Positions 27,702-37,033 of a stretch of DNA of 64,000 nucleotides are shown here, piece after piece; position 1 is the stretch's first letter; the number at the start of each line of letters is the position of its first letter. Origin of the DNA: Gammaproteobacteria bacterium. Lineage in GTDB: Bacteria; Pseudomonadota; Gammaproteobacteria; Pseudomonadales; Azotimanducaceae. The notes below the pieces were generated by a model. The model saw only the letters and a list, made by a program, of their open reading frames with translations, had not been told where the DNA came from and ran no database searches. Both the position numbers and the translations under genes were made by a program. The stretch covers positions 64,559 through 128,558 of the forward strand of contig VXNM01000009.1 of assembly GCA_009840545.1 (NCBI GenBank). Reading direction: 5' to 3'.

Positions 27702-28406
27702 CTAAGGGCCTTCGCTTTCTTGGAGCCGAGGCTGCAGGTCTCGAATGTATGCTTCATGCGCCTCAATTTCTTCGTCCGTTGCACGTACAAGAATGGGACG
27801 CATTCGTTTGTACGCGGCTGGGTCCAACGCATGCTCCTTCCTTTGGGATTGCGACTCTGAGTCACTGAACAAGCCAACCTCACCTGCAGTCATTTTGATG
27901 TAGACCCGAGCGAGCAATCTGGCATCTACTAGAGCTCCATGAGCTTCTTCGCGAGTTGTCGTGTCCACGTTGTAACGCTTACACAATGCGTCCAAATTGT
28001 TGTATTGACGCGCGTGTTTACGCCCCGCAATCTCTAACGAGTCGACCACTTTGCAAACTTGATCCACACGTTCCTCGTAACCGCTGAGCTTGAGCTCATT
28101 GTTAAGGAACGGTATATCAAAGGAAGCGTTGTGTATGACTACCTCGTTGTCTCTTACAAACTCTAGAAAGTCAGACGCTATTTCCGTAAACACCGGTTCG
28201 TTGGACAGTCTGGCTAGCGAGAGACCATGTACTTTTTGTGCTTCTGGATCGATTTCTCGTTCCGGGTTCACGTACGCATGAAATTCTCGTTCAGTAATCT
28301 GGAAGTTGTTCACTTCAACGCATCCCACCTCAATGATCCGATGCCCCTCGTGAACATCCAGGCCTGTGGTTTCCGTGTCTAGTACCAAAAACCGACTAGC
28401 GCTCAT
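27702..28406 (-). CDS. dnaQ: DNA polymerase III epsilon subunit (3'-5' proofreading exonuclease)
   Basis: A protein of 234 aa with the DnaQ exonuclease motifs: Exo I LDTETTGLD at the N-terminus, Exo II HNASFDIPFLNNEL near residue 90 and Exo III HGALVDARLLARVY near residue 155. The C-terminal 70 residues are the flexible tail that binds the polymerase subunit in the family. The ATG at 28406 is preferred because the frame before it (MTRPANFKNSWDNA...) lies within rnhA and is not conserved in DnaQ. It overlaps the end of rnhA by 11 bases on the same strand. Confidence 0.94.
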   Translation of the reverse strand: MSASRFLVLDTETTGLDVHEGHRIIEVGCVEVNNFQITEREFHAYVNPEREIDPEAQKVHGLSLARLSNEPVFTEIASDFLEFVRDNEVVIHNASFDIPFLNNELKLSGYEERVDQVCKVVDSLEIAGRKHARQYNNLDALCKRYNVDTTTREEAHGALVDARLLARVYIKMTAGEVGLFSDSESQSQRKEHALDPAAYKRMRPILVRATDEEIEAHEAYIRDLQPRLQESEGP

Positions 28407-28857
28407 TGCATTGTCCCAAGAATTCTTGAAATTTGCGGGCCTGGTCACGTGCCAAAGTATCTACCCGTTCGTTTTCGGGATTCCCACTGTGACCCTTGAC
28501 CCAACGCCACTGAACTTCCTGTTGATTTACAAGCTCATCCAAGCGTTGCCACAGTTCAATGTTCTTCACCGGAGATTTCTTAACTGTACGCCAACCGTTC
28601 TTGCGCCAAGATTGAATGTATACCGTTATTCCATCGCGAAGATACTTCGAGTCCGTGAACAAGAGAACTTTGGATGAATTCTGGCAAGCCTCCAACCCCT
28701 TGATCGCGGCAATCATCTCCATACGATTGTTAGTTGTGTGCCGAGCTCCTCCAGAGAGTTCAAGTTCGTCGTTGCCTGTGATGAGCAACGCGGCCCAACC
28801 GCCGGGTCCTGGGTTGTGCAAACACGCTCCGTCGGTATAGATCCGAACGGGATTCAA
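28396..28857 (-). CDS. rnhA: Ribonuclease HI
   Basis: A 153-aa enzyme that cleaves the RNA strand of RNA-DNA hybrids. The four acidic catalytic residues are visible in IYTDGACLHNPGPGG (Asp), NRMEMIAAIKGLEA (Glu), LFTDSKYL (Asp) and HSGNPENERVDTLA (His and Asp). Length is typical. The frame begins with TTG at 28857 because no ATG precedes the conserved IYTDGA strand; the Shine-Dalgarno sequence is weak. It sits head to tail upstream of dnaQ with an 11-base overlap, so the two are likely translated from one message. Confidence 0.94.
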   Translation of the reverse strand: MNPVRIYTDGACLHNPGPGGWAALLITGNDELELSGGARHTTNNRMEMIAAIKGLEACQNSSKVLLFTDSKYLRDGITVYIQSWRKNGWRTVKKSPVKNIELWQRLDELVNQQEVQWRWVKGHSGNPENERVDTLARDQARKFQEFLGQCNER

Positions 28858-28892
28858 AGCTTCAATTCGTTACGAAGAATAGGATCAACTAA

Positions 28893-30809
28893 CTATGGAA
28901 TTTCGGCGAACTCTTGAACTTGGTACTTCAAAGTGGCCTCGCTTCGCAGCGAGTCGATGAACGAAACCAATCCGTTGGTCTTCAATCCGTCAAGGAGTTC
29001 GTCACGAACCTGTGTTTGTTGTGCTTGTGGCAGTTCGTTGTAGTCTCCGAGTTCCATTCGAGACACAACGACAATGGCAAACTCGATGGGACTAACGTCG
29101 ACAGAGAGAATCTTGCGCTCTTCGTCTGAAGGCAATCGTTCAGCGAAGGCGGCTTCAAGGATATTCCGATTCACTTCGGTGTTGTTCTTTTGAGTCGCAT
29201 CATATGTAGTCCACTCAAATTCGAACTCATTAGCCACGGACGAATAATCCTTGGTTTCCTCTAGACTTGCCAATGCTCCGTCTCGTGCTTCTTCAGCAAG
29301 CCGTCTAGCTCTCATCGACTTCAACCCACCTTCGATTTGTGGTCGAACTTCATCCACGGGACGAAGCTTTGGCTCGGTTCGAGAAACAATCCTGCCCACG
29401 AGAGTTTGGCTATCAGACACTTCAATGGGCCGACTGTTTGCATCAATGTTAAGGACATCTCCGTCCAGCAGTTCGTCGCGTACACGATAGGCATCAAAGG
29501 GAGGTTCTCCGTTGCTCCGATTAATTCCAGCTTGATACTGGATTTCAAGCCCCAATGCTGTCGCGGCCGGCTCCAATGAAAGGTTGTCTTCGAACGTAAT
29601 TCTGTCGAGCTCTGCGATTGCCTCTTCATATGCGGGAGTTGCCAAATCAGCAAGGATAGACTCCCGAATTTGAGCTTCGCGCTCTTCAAATGGAGTACGT
29701 TCCACTTCCTGAATTTCATGGAGTTGAATGATGTGAACGCCGAATTCCGTTTCGAATGGCTCCGATACCTCGTCTGCTTCCATACTGAACAGTACTTGCT
29801 CGAACTCTGGCACGTAGTAGCCTCGCCCAGCAAATCCCAAGTCTCCCCCATTGACAGCAGTACTTACGTCGTCAGATATTTCTTCTGCAATCTCTGAGAA
29901 ACTCTCACCGTCAGACACTCTTTGGCGAACTTCGAGCAATTGACTGATGGCGTCTTCCTTAGTTCGCTCGTCACCTACATGGAGCAGAATGTGCGAGGAC
30001 TTGCGTTCGGCATTGGATTCAGCCACCTTTTTCTCAGCCTCATAAGATTCGAGCACATCGGTGTCGTCAATGACCAGATCGGTCTCAAACACCTTGCGGT
30101 CCAGTAGGACATAAGCCACTTCATACTCCTCCCGGGTCATGAAGTCCCCACTGTTTTCCTCAAAGTACTCAAGAACCTCTTCGTCCGTTGGCTCATAGTC
30201 CCCCAAGAAAGAATTTGAGACGAATGTGACAAATGCAATATCACGAGTCTGACCTGCTATTGAAGAAGCATCGCGAACTTCGCGTTCAGTCACAAATGAA
30301 GTGTTTTCCAAAGTACGCACGAGGCGAGTGATCACTTCGTCTTCTCGAGCGCTAGCCTCGTAGGATTGGGGTGAGAACCCCGCTCGGCTAATAACCCGTA
30401 CGAATTGCTCAGGATCGAACTCACCATCTTGCTGAAAAGCGGGATTCGTCTGAAGCCGATCAACGAATTCCTTCTTTGACGATTCGAAGCCGATTTGTTC
30501 TGCTTTTTGTCTGACAAGTCGATTATTGATCAACTGTCTAAGAACCGTTTGGTTGTTAATGACGCTTTCGACGTAGGAAGGATCGAGATCGCTACCGTAC
30601 ATCCTTCGAAAATTCTGACGTTGAACCTGCACTGATCGCAGCAGTTCGTCTTCCGTGACGGAATCACCGTTGACTTTAACAACGGCAGGTTCGGAAACGG
30701 CAAAGAGATTGAAGGCTCCGAATCCAAAGACAACCAACACGAAACAAATGATGCCGGCAAGAATCTTGGCTCCAAGAGTCTGGGCTCCCGCACGCATTTT
30801 TTGCAGCAT
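28893..30809 (-). CDS. ppiD: Periplasmic folding chaperone / peptidyl-prolyl isomerase PpiD
   Basis: A 638-aa inner-membrane-anchored periplasmic chaperone associated with the Sec translocon in E. coli. The N-terminus LQKMRAGAQTLGAKILAGIICFVLVVFGFGAF is the typical membrane anchor. A SurA-like N domain follows (VNGDSVTEDELLRSVQ and onwards), a parvulin domain lies at about residues 268-360 (SHILLH...GGDLGFAGRGYYVPEFEQVLFSM...FGVHIIQLHEI) and a long C-terminal helical part completes it. The ATG has GGAG ten bases upstream. It lies downstream of hupB, as in the classical tig-clpP-clpX-lon-hupB-ppiD order. Confidence 0.93.
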   Translation of the reverse strand: MLQKMRAGAQTLGAKILAGIICFVLVVFGFGAFNLFAVSEPAVVKVNGDSVTEDELLRSVQVQRQNFRRMYGSDLDPSYVESVINNQTVLRQLINNRLVRQKAEQIGFESSKKEFVDRLQTNPAFQQDGEFDPEQFVRVISRAGFSPQSYEASAREDEVITRLVRTLENTSFVTEREVRDASSIAGQTRDIAFVTFVSNSFLGDYEPTDEEVLEYFEENSGDFMTREEYEVAYVLLDRKVFETDLVIDDTDVLESYEAEKKVAESNAERKSSHILLHVGDERTKEDAISQLLEVRQRVSDGESFSEIAEEISDDVSTAVNGGDLGFAGRGYYVPEFEQVLFSMEADEVSEPFETEFGVHIIQLHEIQEVERTPFEEREAQIRESILADLATPAYEEAIAELDRITFEDNLSLEPAATALGLEIQYQAGINRSNGEPPFDAYRVRDELLDGDVLNIDANSRPIEVSDSQTLVGRIVSRTEPKLRPVDEVRPQIEGGLKSMRARRLAEEARDGALASLEETKDYSSVANEFEFEWTTYDATQKNNTEVNRNILEAAFAERLPSDEERKILSVDVSPIEFAIVVVSRMELGDYNELPQAQQTQVRDELLDGLKTNGLVSFIDSLRSEATLKYQVQEFAEIP

Positions 30810-30914
30810 AGAAAACTCCGCTTCGGGTTAGAGAAGCAGCCTCATTCAGTTAGCCAGCAAACGAATGTTGAGGTCCACGAATTGAATCCTCGCAGACATC
30901 CGCGAACAACTAGG

Positions 30915-31187
30915 TCAGTTGACGGATTCCTTGAGGGCTTTGCCCGGCTTGAAGAGGACAACCTTACGAGAAGGCACCTGAATCGCTGCGCCAGTTTGTG
31001 GATGCCGACCCGTATAAGCGGGACGATCCTTGACTGAGAAGTTTCCGAATCCGGCCAGTGCAACCGTGTCCGCTTCGTTAAGAGCACTCGCAATTCCTCC
31101 CAGAACTGCGTTCAATGCTGCCGAAGCCTCGTCTTTCTTCAGACCCGTCTCGGTTCGGACATGGTTGATAAGTTCAGATTTGTTCAT
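30915..31187 (-). CDS. hupB: DNA-binding protein HU
   Basis: A 90-aa histone-like protein that bends DNA as a dimer. It has the HU pattern MNKSELINHV at the start, GFGNFSVKDRPAYTGRHPQTG (the beta-arm with the intercalating Pro) and the C-terminal VVLFKPGKALKESVN. The ATG at 31187 is chosen because GGAG lies eight bases upstream and it fits the family length exactly; upstream codons in the same frame are not HU-like. It follows clpX by 90 bases, where lon is normally found. Confidence 0.96.
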   Translation of the reverse strand: MNKSELINHVRTETGLKKDEASAALNAVLGGIASALNEADTVALAGFGNFSVKDRPAYTGRHPQTGAAIQVPSRKVVLFKPGKALKESVN

Positions 31188-31277
31188 TCGTGTATCTCCG
31201 TTTCCTCGAATGGAAGGCACTGCGACCAACCGTGGTCGCGTTGATTTCGTACCAGAGAGCAATTGTGCATGGTCCCG

Positions 31278-32552
31278 TTAGGAGCCACTCGCTTCTCTTC
31301 GCTCTGGAATCGTTTTGTCTTGGTAAACCAGTATCGGATCACTTTCACCGGTAACGACATTAGCATCGATCACAACTCTGGCTATATTGTCGTTTGAAGG
31401 AAGGTCAAACATCGTGTCCAACAGAATCTCTTCCATGATGGACCGAAGACCTCTAGCGCCCGTCTTTCGTTCCTTGGCTTTTTCGGCAATCGCCATCAGT
31501 GCATCTTGCCGAAACTCAATCTCCGCATCTTCCATGCGGAATAGTTCCGTGTACTGCTTGGTAAGGGAGTTTTTTGGCTCTGTGAGGATTTGAACCATCG
31601 AAGTCGTATCAAGCTCAGTCAACGTGGCGACCACGGGCAATCTTCCGACAAATTCGGGAATTAGCCCGTATCGAATCAGATCCTCGGGTTCGACCATGGA
31701 AAGAGTCTCGTCAATGTCGGCATCGCTTGGTCCATTTACCGTTGCTTCAAATCCTATTCCTCCTTCACGGGTTCGATCATTGATCACTTTGTCGAGTCCA
31801 GCGAACGCTCCACCACAAATAAACAAGATGTTAGTAGTGTCTACCTGCAAATAGTCTCCTTGAGGGTGTTTCCGTCCGCCGTGCGGTGGAACCGAAGCCG
31901 TTGTACCTTCGATTAGCTTCAGCAGCGCTTGTTGAACGCCTTCACCAGAAACATCACGAGTGATTGAAGGATTGTCGGACTTGCGAGAAATCTTGTCTAT
32001 TTCGTCGATATAAACAATCCCTCTCTCTGCTCGTTCGGTGTCGTAGTCGCACTTTTGTAGCAGTTTCTGGATGATGTTTTCGACATCCTCGCCTACGTAG
32101 CCAGCCTCCGTCAGAGTAGTAGCGTCGGCAATGGCAAAAGGTACATCCAAGAGCCTAGCTAACGTCTCCGCCAATAACGTCTTGCCGCATCCAGTTGGAC
32201 CTATGAGCAAGATATTGGCCTTGGACAGTTCAACCTCACTCTTGACATTGGAAGCAAGACGTTTGTAGTGAGTGTAAACCGCGACGGAAAGTACACGCTT
32301 TGCGTACTCCTGGCCAATCACGTAGTCGTCAAGACTCTCCTTAAGCTCCTGCGGGATCGGCAGTCTTTGCCGACTATTTTCTTCCGTTTGGTGCATGAGG
32401 TCTTGTTCGACCATCGCCATGCACTCCAATACGCACTCGTCGCAAATGTATTGGGTAGGTCCTTGGATAAGTTTGCGCACTTCGTACGCAGCTTTCCCGC
32501 AGAAGGAACATTCTGTCTTGGTAGTTGGAGGTCCGTTACCGATTCTGTCCAT
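31278..32552 (-). CDS. clpX: ClpXP protease ATP-binding specificity subunit ClpX
   Basis: A 424-aa AAA+ unfoldase. Residues 15-40 are the zinc-binding domain (CSFCG...CDEC). Walker A is GPTGCGKT (about 117-124) followed by [18 protein letters not shown]; Walker B is [11 protein letters not shown]; the pore and RKH loops and sensor 2 ([15 protein letters not shown]) are present. It unfolds tagged substrates and feeds them to ClpP, encoded immediately upstream with a 202-base gap. That gap may carry an additional promoter, but I could not find a convincing heat-shock (sigma-32) pair in it. Confidence 0.97.
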   Translation of the reverse strand: MDRIGNGPPTTKTECSFCGKAAYEVRKLIQGPTQYICDECVLECMAMVEQDLMHQTEENSRQRLPIPQELKESLDDYVIGQEYAKRVLSVAVYTHYKRLASNVKSEVELSKANILLIGPTGCGKTLLAETLARLLDVPFAIADATTLTEAGYVGEDVENIIQKLLQKCDYDTERAERGIVYIDEIDKISRKSDNPSITRDVSGEGVQQALLKLIEGTTASVPPHGGRKHPQGDYLQVDTTNILFICGGAFAGLDKVINDRTREGGIGFEATVNGPSDADIDETLSMVEPEDLIRYGLIPEFVGRLPVVATLTELDTTSMVQILTEPKNSLTKQYTELFRMEDAEIEFRQDALMAIAEKAKERKTGARGLRSIMEEILLDTMFDLPSNDNIARVVIDANVVTGESDPILVYQDKTIPERREASGS

Positions 32553-32754
32553 GAATTCCGCCTTTACTGAACCCTCACATTAGGACTGAGCCGCATGCAA
32601 AGTCGCCTGTCTTTAAATGCCTTGATATCACTCTTAAGTATTTTACGAGAATTAGAACTAACCAAAACGATTACCGCAACAGCTCTTGTCAATCAATTGT
32701 GAACGAGGTCACGGAATTCATCTCACCAAATCAGCAAGCTCGACATAAACACGG

Positions 32755-33366
32755 TTAACTGGTCACTCGAGTTTCACGCACTTTATCTATGATTCCGTAG
32801 TCCAAGGCCTCCTGCGCGTTCATCCAAAAATCCCGGTCGGTATCTTCAGCAATTCTCTTCACAGGCTGACCTGTATGCAGTGCGAGAATCTCATTAAGCT
32901 TGTCTCGCATCAACATAATCTCTCGGGCCTGAATTTCGATATCAGCTGCTACTCCAGAAGAGCCTCCGCTCGGTTGATGGAGCATGACTCGAGAATTTGG
33001 AAGAACCGAACGCTTTCCTTTGGCACCAGAGGCTAATAAAAAGGCTCCCATGCTCGCAGCCTGGCCAACACATGTTGTGGCAACATCCGATCTGATGTAC
33101 TGCATGGTGTCATAGATTGACAAGCCAGCTGACACCGCACCTCCGGGCGAATTGATATACAAGTGAATATCTTTGTCGGGGTTTTCCGACTCGCACCACA
33201 GCAACTGGGCCACGACTACGTTGGCTACATTATCGTCGACCACCCCCACCAAAAAGACGATTCGTTCCTTAAGCAGGCGCGAAAAGATGTCGTACGACCG
33301 CTCTCCTCGGGCGTTTTGCTCAAGTACAACTGGAACAAAATTGAAGTTTTGAAGTTCGTCCGTCAT
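32755..33366 (-). CDS. clpP: ATP-dependent Clp protease proteolytic subunit
   Basis: A 203-aa serine peptidase forming the 14-mer chamber of ClpXP. The catalytic triad is visible in [16 protein letters not shown] (Ser), [10 protein letters not shown] (His) and [16 protein letters not shown] (Asp). The ATG at 33366 is chosen because it overlaps the tig stop codon as ATGA, indicating coupling to the trigger factor gene; eight further codons upstream in the frame are inside tig. The N-terminal axial-loop region is short, [26 protein letters not shown], and of usual type. Confidence 0.96.
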   Translation of the reverse strand: MTDELQNFNFVPVVLEQNARGERSYDIFSRLLKERIVFLVGVVDDNVANVVVAQLLWCESENPDKDIHLYINSPGGAVSAGLSIYDTMQYIRSDVATTCVGQAASMGAFLLASGAKGKRSVLPNSRVMLHQPSGGSSGVAADIEIQAREIMLMRDKLNEILALHTGQPVKRIAEDTDRDFWMNAQEALDYGIIDKVRETRVTS

Positions 33367-34928
33367 TTCTTGCCTCCTACAAGATTCCAAAGTCGTTTGA
33401 ATATTCCACCTTTCTTGTCCTCTTCGTCTATCGACGGCTCGACATCCTGTTCAGATTCTGTGTCTTCCGTTGCCTCGAGACGCGACCGCAATGCATCAAC
33501 TTCTTCCTTTCCCTGCCTAATCTCATCTTCCGATACAGGAGATATCCAAGTAAACGGTCCTCCACTGGGTTCTCTGCTCTCCAGCTCTTCGTCGATCTTG
33601 GATTGCTGAAAATCGGCTACTGACGTCGGTTGTTCTTCAATATTCAGTTTGGGAACCATGTCTTTGAGAACCTTTTCCGTCAACAATTCTGCATGGGTTC
33701 GTCTCTGAAATTCCTCTGTATGTAGGATGTCAGTACTTTGGCCAAGAGCAGACCTAACTTGATGGTGCACCATAAGTGCTTTGTTCAGGTCTTCCGGAGC
33801 TATTTGAATGTCGTTCTTTAGCGCATATTGCTGAATTATCCAATTCTGCAATAGCTGAGTGCGATGTCCCTGAAGGTCAGATTCCTCAATCGAAGCGTCT
33901 TTGCCTGAATTCTGAAAAGATCCGAGTGGAATGTCCACAGGATTCATAACGACAAGCTGTTGCATAATCTGCTGATACACCAACGAATCGGCCCTTCTGC
34001 TTAACGACTCCTCCAACGATTTCCTTAAGCTAGTACGCAGTTCCTCCTCGTTGCTTACGTCTTGTCCGAGACTCTCGAAAAACTCCTCATTTAGTTCAGG
34101 GTGAGTCCTCTTCTGAATAGATTCCACATGTATTTCCACATGAAGCTTTCCTTGTGAGTCCTGACCACTTTCGCCTTCCGACTCGGTCGCAGACGCTACC
34201 TCAGTCTCACTTTCGGAAACATTGACACTATTATCTATAATGTCTACTTCTTGATCAATTACAAACTTGTCATCCCTTGACTTTCCCAGAATTTCATTCG
34301 ATATAATAGTTAAAATTTCATCGCCCTTAAAGTTTTCTCTATCTGCTACTCTGATAGTATAAGGGGCATCTTGTACATTTGGTAATCCTTCTACTCCTTT
34401 TATGACAACAGATCCCAAATCCTTAATTCTATACTCAACGACATGATCCATTTCAACCGGACCTTCTACAAAGTCAATTTCACTCTTCTGATCCAAAAGT
34501 GATTTCAATTGATTGTCAATATCCTCTTCTGATATGTCAGATATCGGTCTTGCAATATTTAAGTCTTCAAAATTATCAATGATTAAGTCTGGCTCTGTGA
34601 CTAAGTCCACAAAGTACTCTAGATTCGGGTCATCTCTTTCAGAGAGGTAGTTTAAGTTGGAGATGTGAGCAATTCGTAAGTTGTGCTTTCCGATTGCATC
34701 TCTGAGTGATTCTTCAGTCTTCTTGACCTTAATCTCCGCAAGAATGCCACTACCGTAGCGTTCGCGAATTAGATTCTTCGGAACATTTCCCTTACGGAAT
34801 CCGGGTAGCACAGCTTTAGTGGCCACGCTCTTGATCTGCTCTTCCATTTCCCCGCTGAGTTCGTCCGCTCCAACGAGGACATGGAGGTTCCGTTCGATGG
34901 GACCAGTTGGTCTAATCGTAGATTGCAT
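33363..34928 (-). CDS. tig: Trigger factor, divergent and extended
   Basis: The ribosome-associated chaperone. The N-terminal domain is clear, with the ribosome-docking loop in [18 protein letters not shown] (family GFRxGxxP) and the usual C-terminal [24 protein letters not shown]. At 521 aa it is about 70-90 residues longer than most trigger factors. The central FKBP-like isomerase domain (about residues 150-245) is poorly conserved and lacks the usual aromatic pocket; it is followed by a Ser/Glu-rich insertion (about 213-235) and the protein ends in an acidic tail with [11 protein letters not shown]. The bases 34200-34620 coding for the middle are visibly AT-richer than the flanks. It is the first gene of the tig-clpP-clpX-hupB-ppiD run and lies downstream of the tRNA cluster. 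Confidence 0.9.
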   Translation of the reverse strand: MQSTIRPTGPIERNLHVLVGADELSGEMEEQIKSVATKAVLPGFRKGNVPKNLIRERYGSGILAEIKVKKTEESLRDAIGKHNLRIAHISNLNYLSERDDPNLEYFVDLVTEPDLIIDNFEDLNIARPISDISEEDIDNQLKSLLDQKSEIDFVEGPVEMDHVVEYRIKDLGSVVIKGVEGLPNVQDAPYTIRVADRENFKGDEILTIISNEILGKSRDDKFVIDQEVDIIDNSVNVSESETEVASATESEGESGQDSQGKLHVEIHVESIQKRTHPELNEEFFESLGQDVSNEEELRTSLRKSLEESLSRRADSLVYQQIMQQLVVMNPVDIPLGSFQNSGKDASIEESDLQGHRTQLLQNWIIQQYALKNDIQIAPEDLNKALMVHHQVRSALGQSTDILHTEEFQRRTHAELLTEKVLKDMVPKLNIEEQPTSVADFQQSKIDEELESREPSGGPFTWISPVSEDEIRQGKEEVDALRSRLEATEDTESEQDVEPSIDEEDKKGGIFKRLWNLVGGKK

Positions 34929-34971
34929 CGATTACAGTTGAGTCAATTTTGTCTACTTGGTGGAACTACGA

Positions 34972-35048
34972 TGGGGTGGATGATGGGATTTGAACCCACG
35001 ACCGCTGGAACCACAATCCAGTGCTCTACCACCTGAGCTACATCCACC
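34972..35048 (-). tRNA. tRNA-His (anticodon GTG)
   Basis: The reverse strand folds as a full cloverleaf: acceptor GTGGATG/CATCCAC, D-arm GCTCAGGTGGTAGAGC, anticodon loop with GTG flanked by CTGGA/TCCAG, and T-arm GTGGGTTCAAATCCCAT. The extra G at position -1 (35048) opposite C73, the identity mark of histidine tRNA, is present. CCA is encoded (34972-34974). Confidence 0.96.
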
Positions 35049-35126
35049 ATCGCAAAAAGGCCCTAACTGCGTCGAATTCTATTCTTCGGCAGTCTTGGAC
35101 GGTCCTTAGTGTACCAAGAAGCCAAC

Positions 35127-35203
35127 TGGCACGCCCGAAAGGACTCGAACCTTTAACCGCCGGCTTAGAAGGCCGATGCTCTATCCAGTTGAGCTACGGG
35201 CGC
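35127..35203 (-). tRNA. tRNA-Arg (anticodon TCT)
   Basis: The reverse strand gives a cloverleaf with acceptor GCGCCCG/CGGGCGT (one G-T pair), D-arm GCTCAACTGGATAGAGC, anticodon arm CGGCC-TTCTAAG-CCG with TCT as anticodon, and T-arm AAAGGTTCGAGTCCTTT. CCA is encoded at 35127-35129. It decodes AGA and AGG. Confidence 0.95.
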
Positions 35204-35228
35204 AACACTGATTCACAATGTGAGTTGG

Positions 35229-35305
35229 TGGTCGGGGTAGAGAGATTCGAACTCCCGACCCTCTGCTCCCAAAGCAGATGCGCTACCAGACTGCGCTATA
35301 CCCCG
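35229..35305 (-). tRNA. tRNA-Pro (anticodon TGG)
   Basis: The reverse strand gives a cloverleaf with acceptor CGGGGTA/TACCCCG, D-arm GCGCAGTCTGGTAGCGC, anticodon arm CTGC-TTTGGGA-GCAG with TGG as anticodon, and T-arm GGGAGTTCGAATCTCTC. CCA is encoded at 35229-35231. It is the first of the three tRNAs in the direction of transcription. Confidence 0.95.
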
Positions 35306-35338
35306 TCGATGCTCAAATCTAGCATGTTTCCCGTCTAA

Positions 35339-35367
35339 ATGCTACTTGGTCACGTGGCATCATGCAA
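35339..35367 (-). promoter_or_regulatory. Candidate sigma-70 promoter for the tRNA cluster
   Basis: On the minus strand TTGCAT (35367-35362) and TAGCAT (35344-35339) are separated by exactly 17 bases and end about 33 bases before the tRNA-Pro 5' end. Three of six -10 and five of six -35 positions look consensus-like. This would drive tRNA-Pro, tRNA-Arg, tRNA-His and possibly tig. Seen by eye only. Confidence 0.45.
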
Positions 35368-35459
35368 GCGATTTAGCCGTCTACTCGTTGCTGGAAACAA
35401 GAAAAAAACCAATAATGCAAAATACGGCACGAAATCGATCTGCTATCACTTGACACCGA

Positions 35460-36314
35460 ATGAACGCGAAAGTTCTCGACGGTAACGCTATCGCGAGACA
35501 AATACGTCAGAATGTCAAAGAACGCGTTCATCAACTACGTTCGGAACGCTCTATTCAACCGTGCCTAACAGTGATACTGGTCGGTGACGATCCTGCTTCA
35601 TCACTTTACGTACGATTGAAACGAAGAGACTGCGAAGAGACAGGGATCATCTGCCATGTCACGAATCTCCCCTCCTCAGTCAAGTCCGAGGATCTTGGTC
35701 GGTACATTCAACAATTGAACAGCGACGAGACCGTTCACGGAATCCTTCTTCAGCTTCCTCTTCCTGACTCTCTCGACACGAATGAAGTCATCGAGCACAT
35801 CCTTCCGCATAAGGATGTCGATGGAATCACTCCGTTCAACCTAGGAATGCTGACTCTACGTCAACCGGCTCACCGCTGCTGTACACCCAAAGGAGTCATG
35901 ACTCTATTGCGTCATACTGGTACCGATCTCATGGGCTTAAACGCCGTTGTCGTCGGCGCGTCAAACCACGTTGGAAGACCAATGTGTCTCGAGCTCCTAA
36001 TGGCTGGATGTACGGTGACAGTATGTCATCGACACTCCAAAGATACGCAAGGGCATACTAGAAGAGCCGACATACTTGTTACAGCGACGGGCAAAGGCGG
36101 CTTGATTCGTCGCGATTGGGTGAAACCCGGAGCCATAGTGATTGATATTGGAATTCAAACACAGGCAGATGGGTCATTGCAAGGCGATGTGGACTTCGAA
36201 AATGTCAGTGAAGTCGCATCCTGGATTACTCCGGTACCTGGAGGAGTAGGTCCGATGACGCGAGTATCGATACTTCAGAATCTCTTGGACGCCGTCGAAG
36301 CACTAGAGAAATGA
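35460..36314 (+). CDS. folD: Bifunctional methylene-tetrahydrofolate dehydrogenase / cyclohydrolase
   Basis: A 284-aa cytoplasmic enzyme interconverting methylene-, methenyl- and formyl-tetrahydrofolate with NADP. Family marks are SLYVRLKRRDCEETGI (with the catalytic Lys in YVxxK), QLPLPDSLDTNEVIEHILPHKDVDG, TPKGVMTLL and the NADP-binding VVVGASNHVGRPM, plus the C-terminal PVPGGVGPMTRVSILQN. The Arg of the usual GRSxxVGxP motif is Ala here, and the usual PCTP reads CCTP. It overlaps lpxH by four bases (ATGA), so the two are coupled. It is divergent from the tRNA cluster. Confidence 0.95.
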   Translation: MNAKVLDGNAIARQIRQNVKERVHQLRSERSIQPCLTVILVGDDPASSLYVRLKRRDCEETGIICHVTNLPSSVKSEDLGRYIQQLNSDETVHGILLQLPLPDSLDTNEVIEHILPHKDVDGITPFNLGMLTLRQPAHRCCTPKGVMTLLRHTGTDLMGLNAVVVGASNHVGRPMCLELLMAGCTVTVCHRHSKDTQGHTRRADILVTATGKGGLIRRDWVKPGAIVIDIGIQTQADGSLQGDVDFENVSEVASWITPVPGGVGPMTRVSILQNLLDAVEALEK

Positions 36315-37033
36315 CTGCTCTATTCGTATCGGACATCCATCTCGATCTCACACATGAATCGAGACTCCGCGCGCTTGACCGAGTCTTAAGTGATGCACTA
36401 CAAGCAAATGCAGACATCTACGTCTTGGGCGACCTTGTGGAGGTTTGGGTCGGCGATGACGACGATAGCCAATTTGCAGACTTGGTACGACATACCTTGG
36501 GGAAGTACGGCAAACGTACTCCACTCTACTTAATGCATGGAAATCGGGATTTCCTGTTCGGCGAAAAGTTTGCTTCTGATGTCAATGCAAAGCTGCTTGA
36601 AGATCCAACGATTGTTGATCTAAACAGTCAACATTACTTACTGTCTCATGGAGACGCATTCTGTACAAGCGACATTGCCTACCAGCAAATGCGACAAATG
36701 TTTCGTTCAAGAGAGTTCCAGGAGAACTTCCTCGCCCAAGACTTGGCCTCGCGAAGACAGTTTGCACAGAATGTCCGCGAGCAAAGTCAAGAATCGAACG
36801 CCAACAAACCCGACCAAATCACAGACGTCGTAGAAGACGCAGTGCGTGACGCGCTCAAGCAATACGACTGTGCCACCGTCATTCATGGTCACACGCACCG
36901 ACCTGGGTTGCATGACTTGGGTGAGGGCCTTTCTCGCTATGTCTTGGGTTCCTGGGAAAGATGCGGTTGGTGCGGCTGGTTCCGCGATGAATTCACTCTT
37001 CAGTGTTTTGAGATCGAAGGAGGTCCGCTATGA
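36311..37033 (+). CDS. lpxH: UDP-2,3-diacylglucosamine diphosphatase
   Basis: A 240-aa metallophosphatase of lipid A synthesis that releases UMP to give lipid X at the inner membrane. All metal-binding motifs are visible: FVSDIHLD, GDLVEVWVGDD, MHGNRDFL, LSHGDAF and VIHGHTHRPG. It shows that the organism makes lipopolysaccharide. The start overlaps folD as ATGA. Its last 34 bases overlap the end of miaE on the opposite strand. Confidence 0.94.
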   Translation: MTALFVSDIHLDLTHESRLRALDRVLSDALQANADIYVLGDLVEVWVGDDDDSQFADLVRHTLGKYGKRTPLYLMHGNRDFLFGEKFASDVNAKLLEDPTIVDLNSQHYLLSHGDAFCTSDIAYQQMRQMFRSREFQENFLAQDLASRRQFAQNVREQSQESNANKPDQITDVVEDAVRDALKQYDCATVIHGHTHRPGLHDLGEGLSRYVLGSWERCGWCGWFRDEFTLQCFEIEGGPL

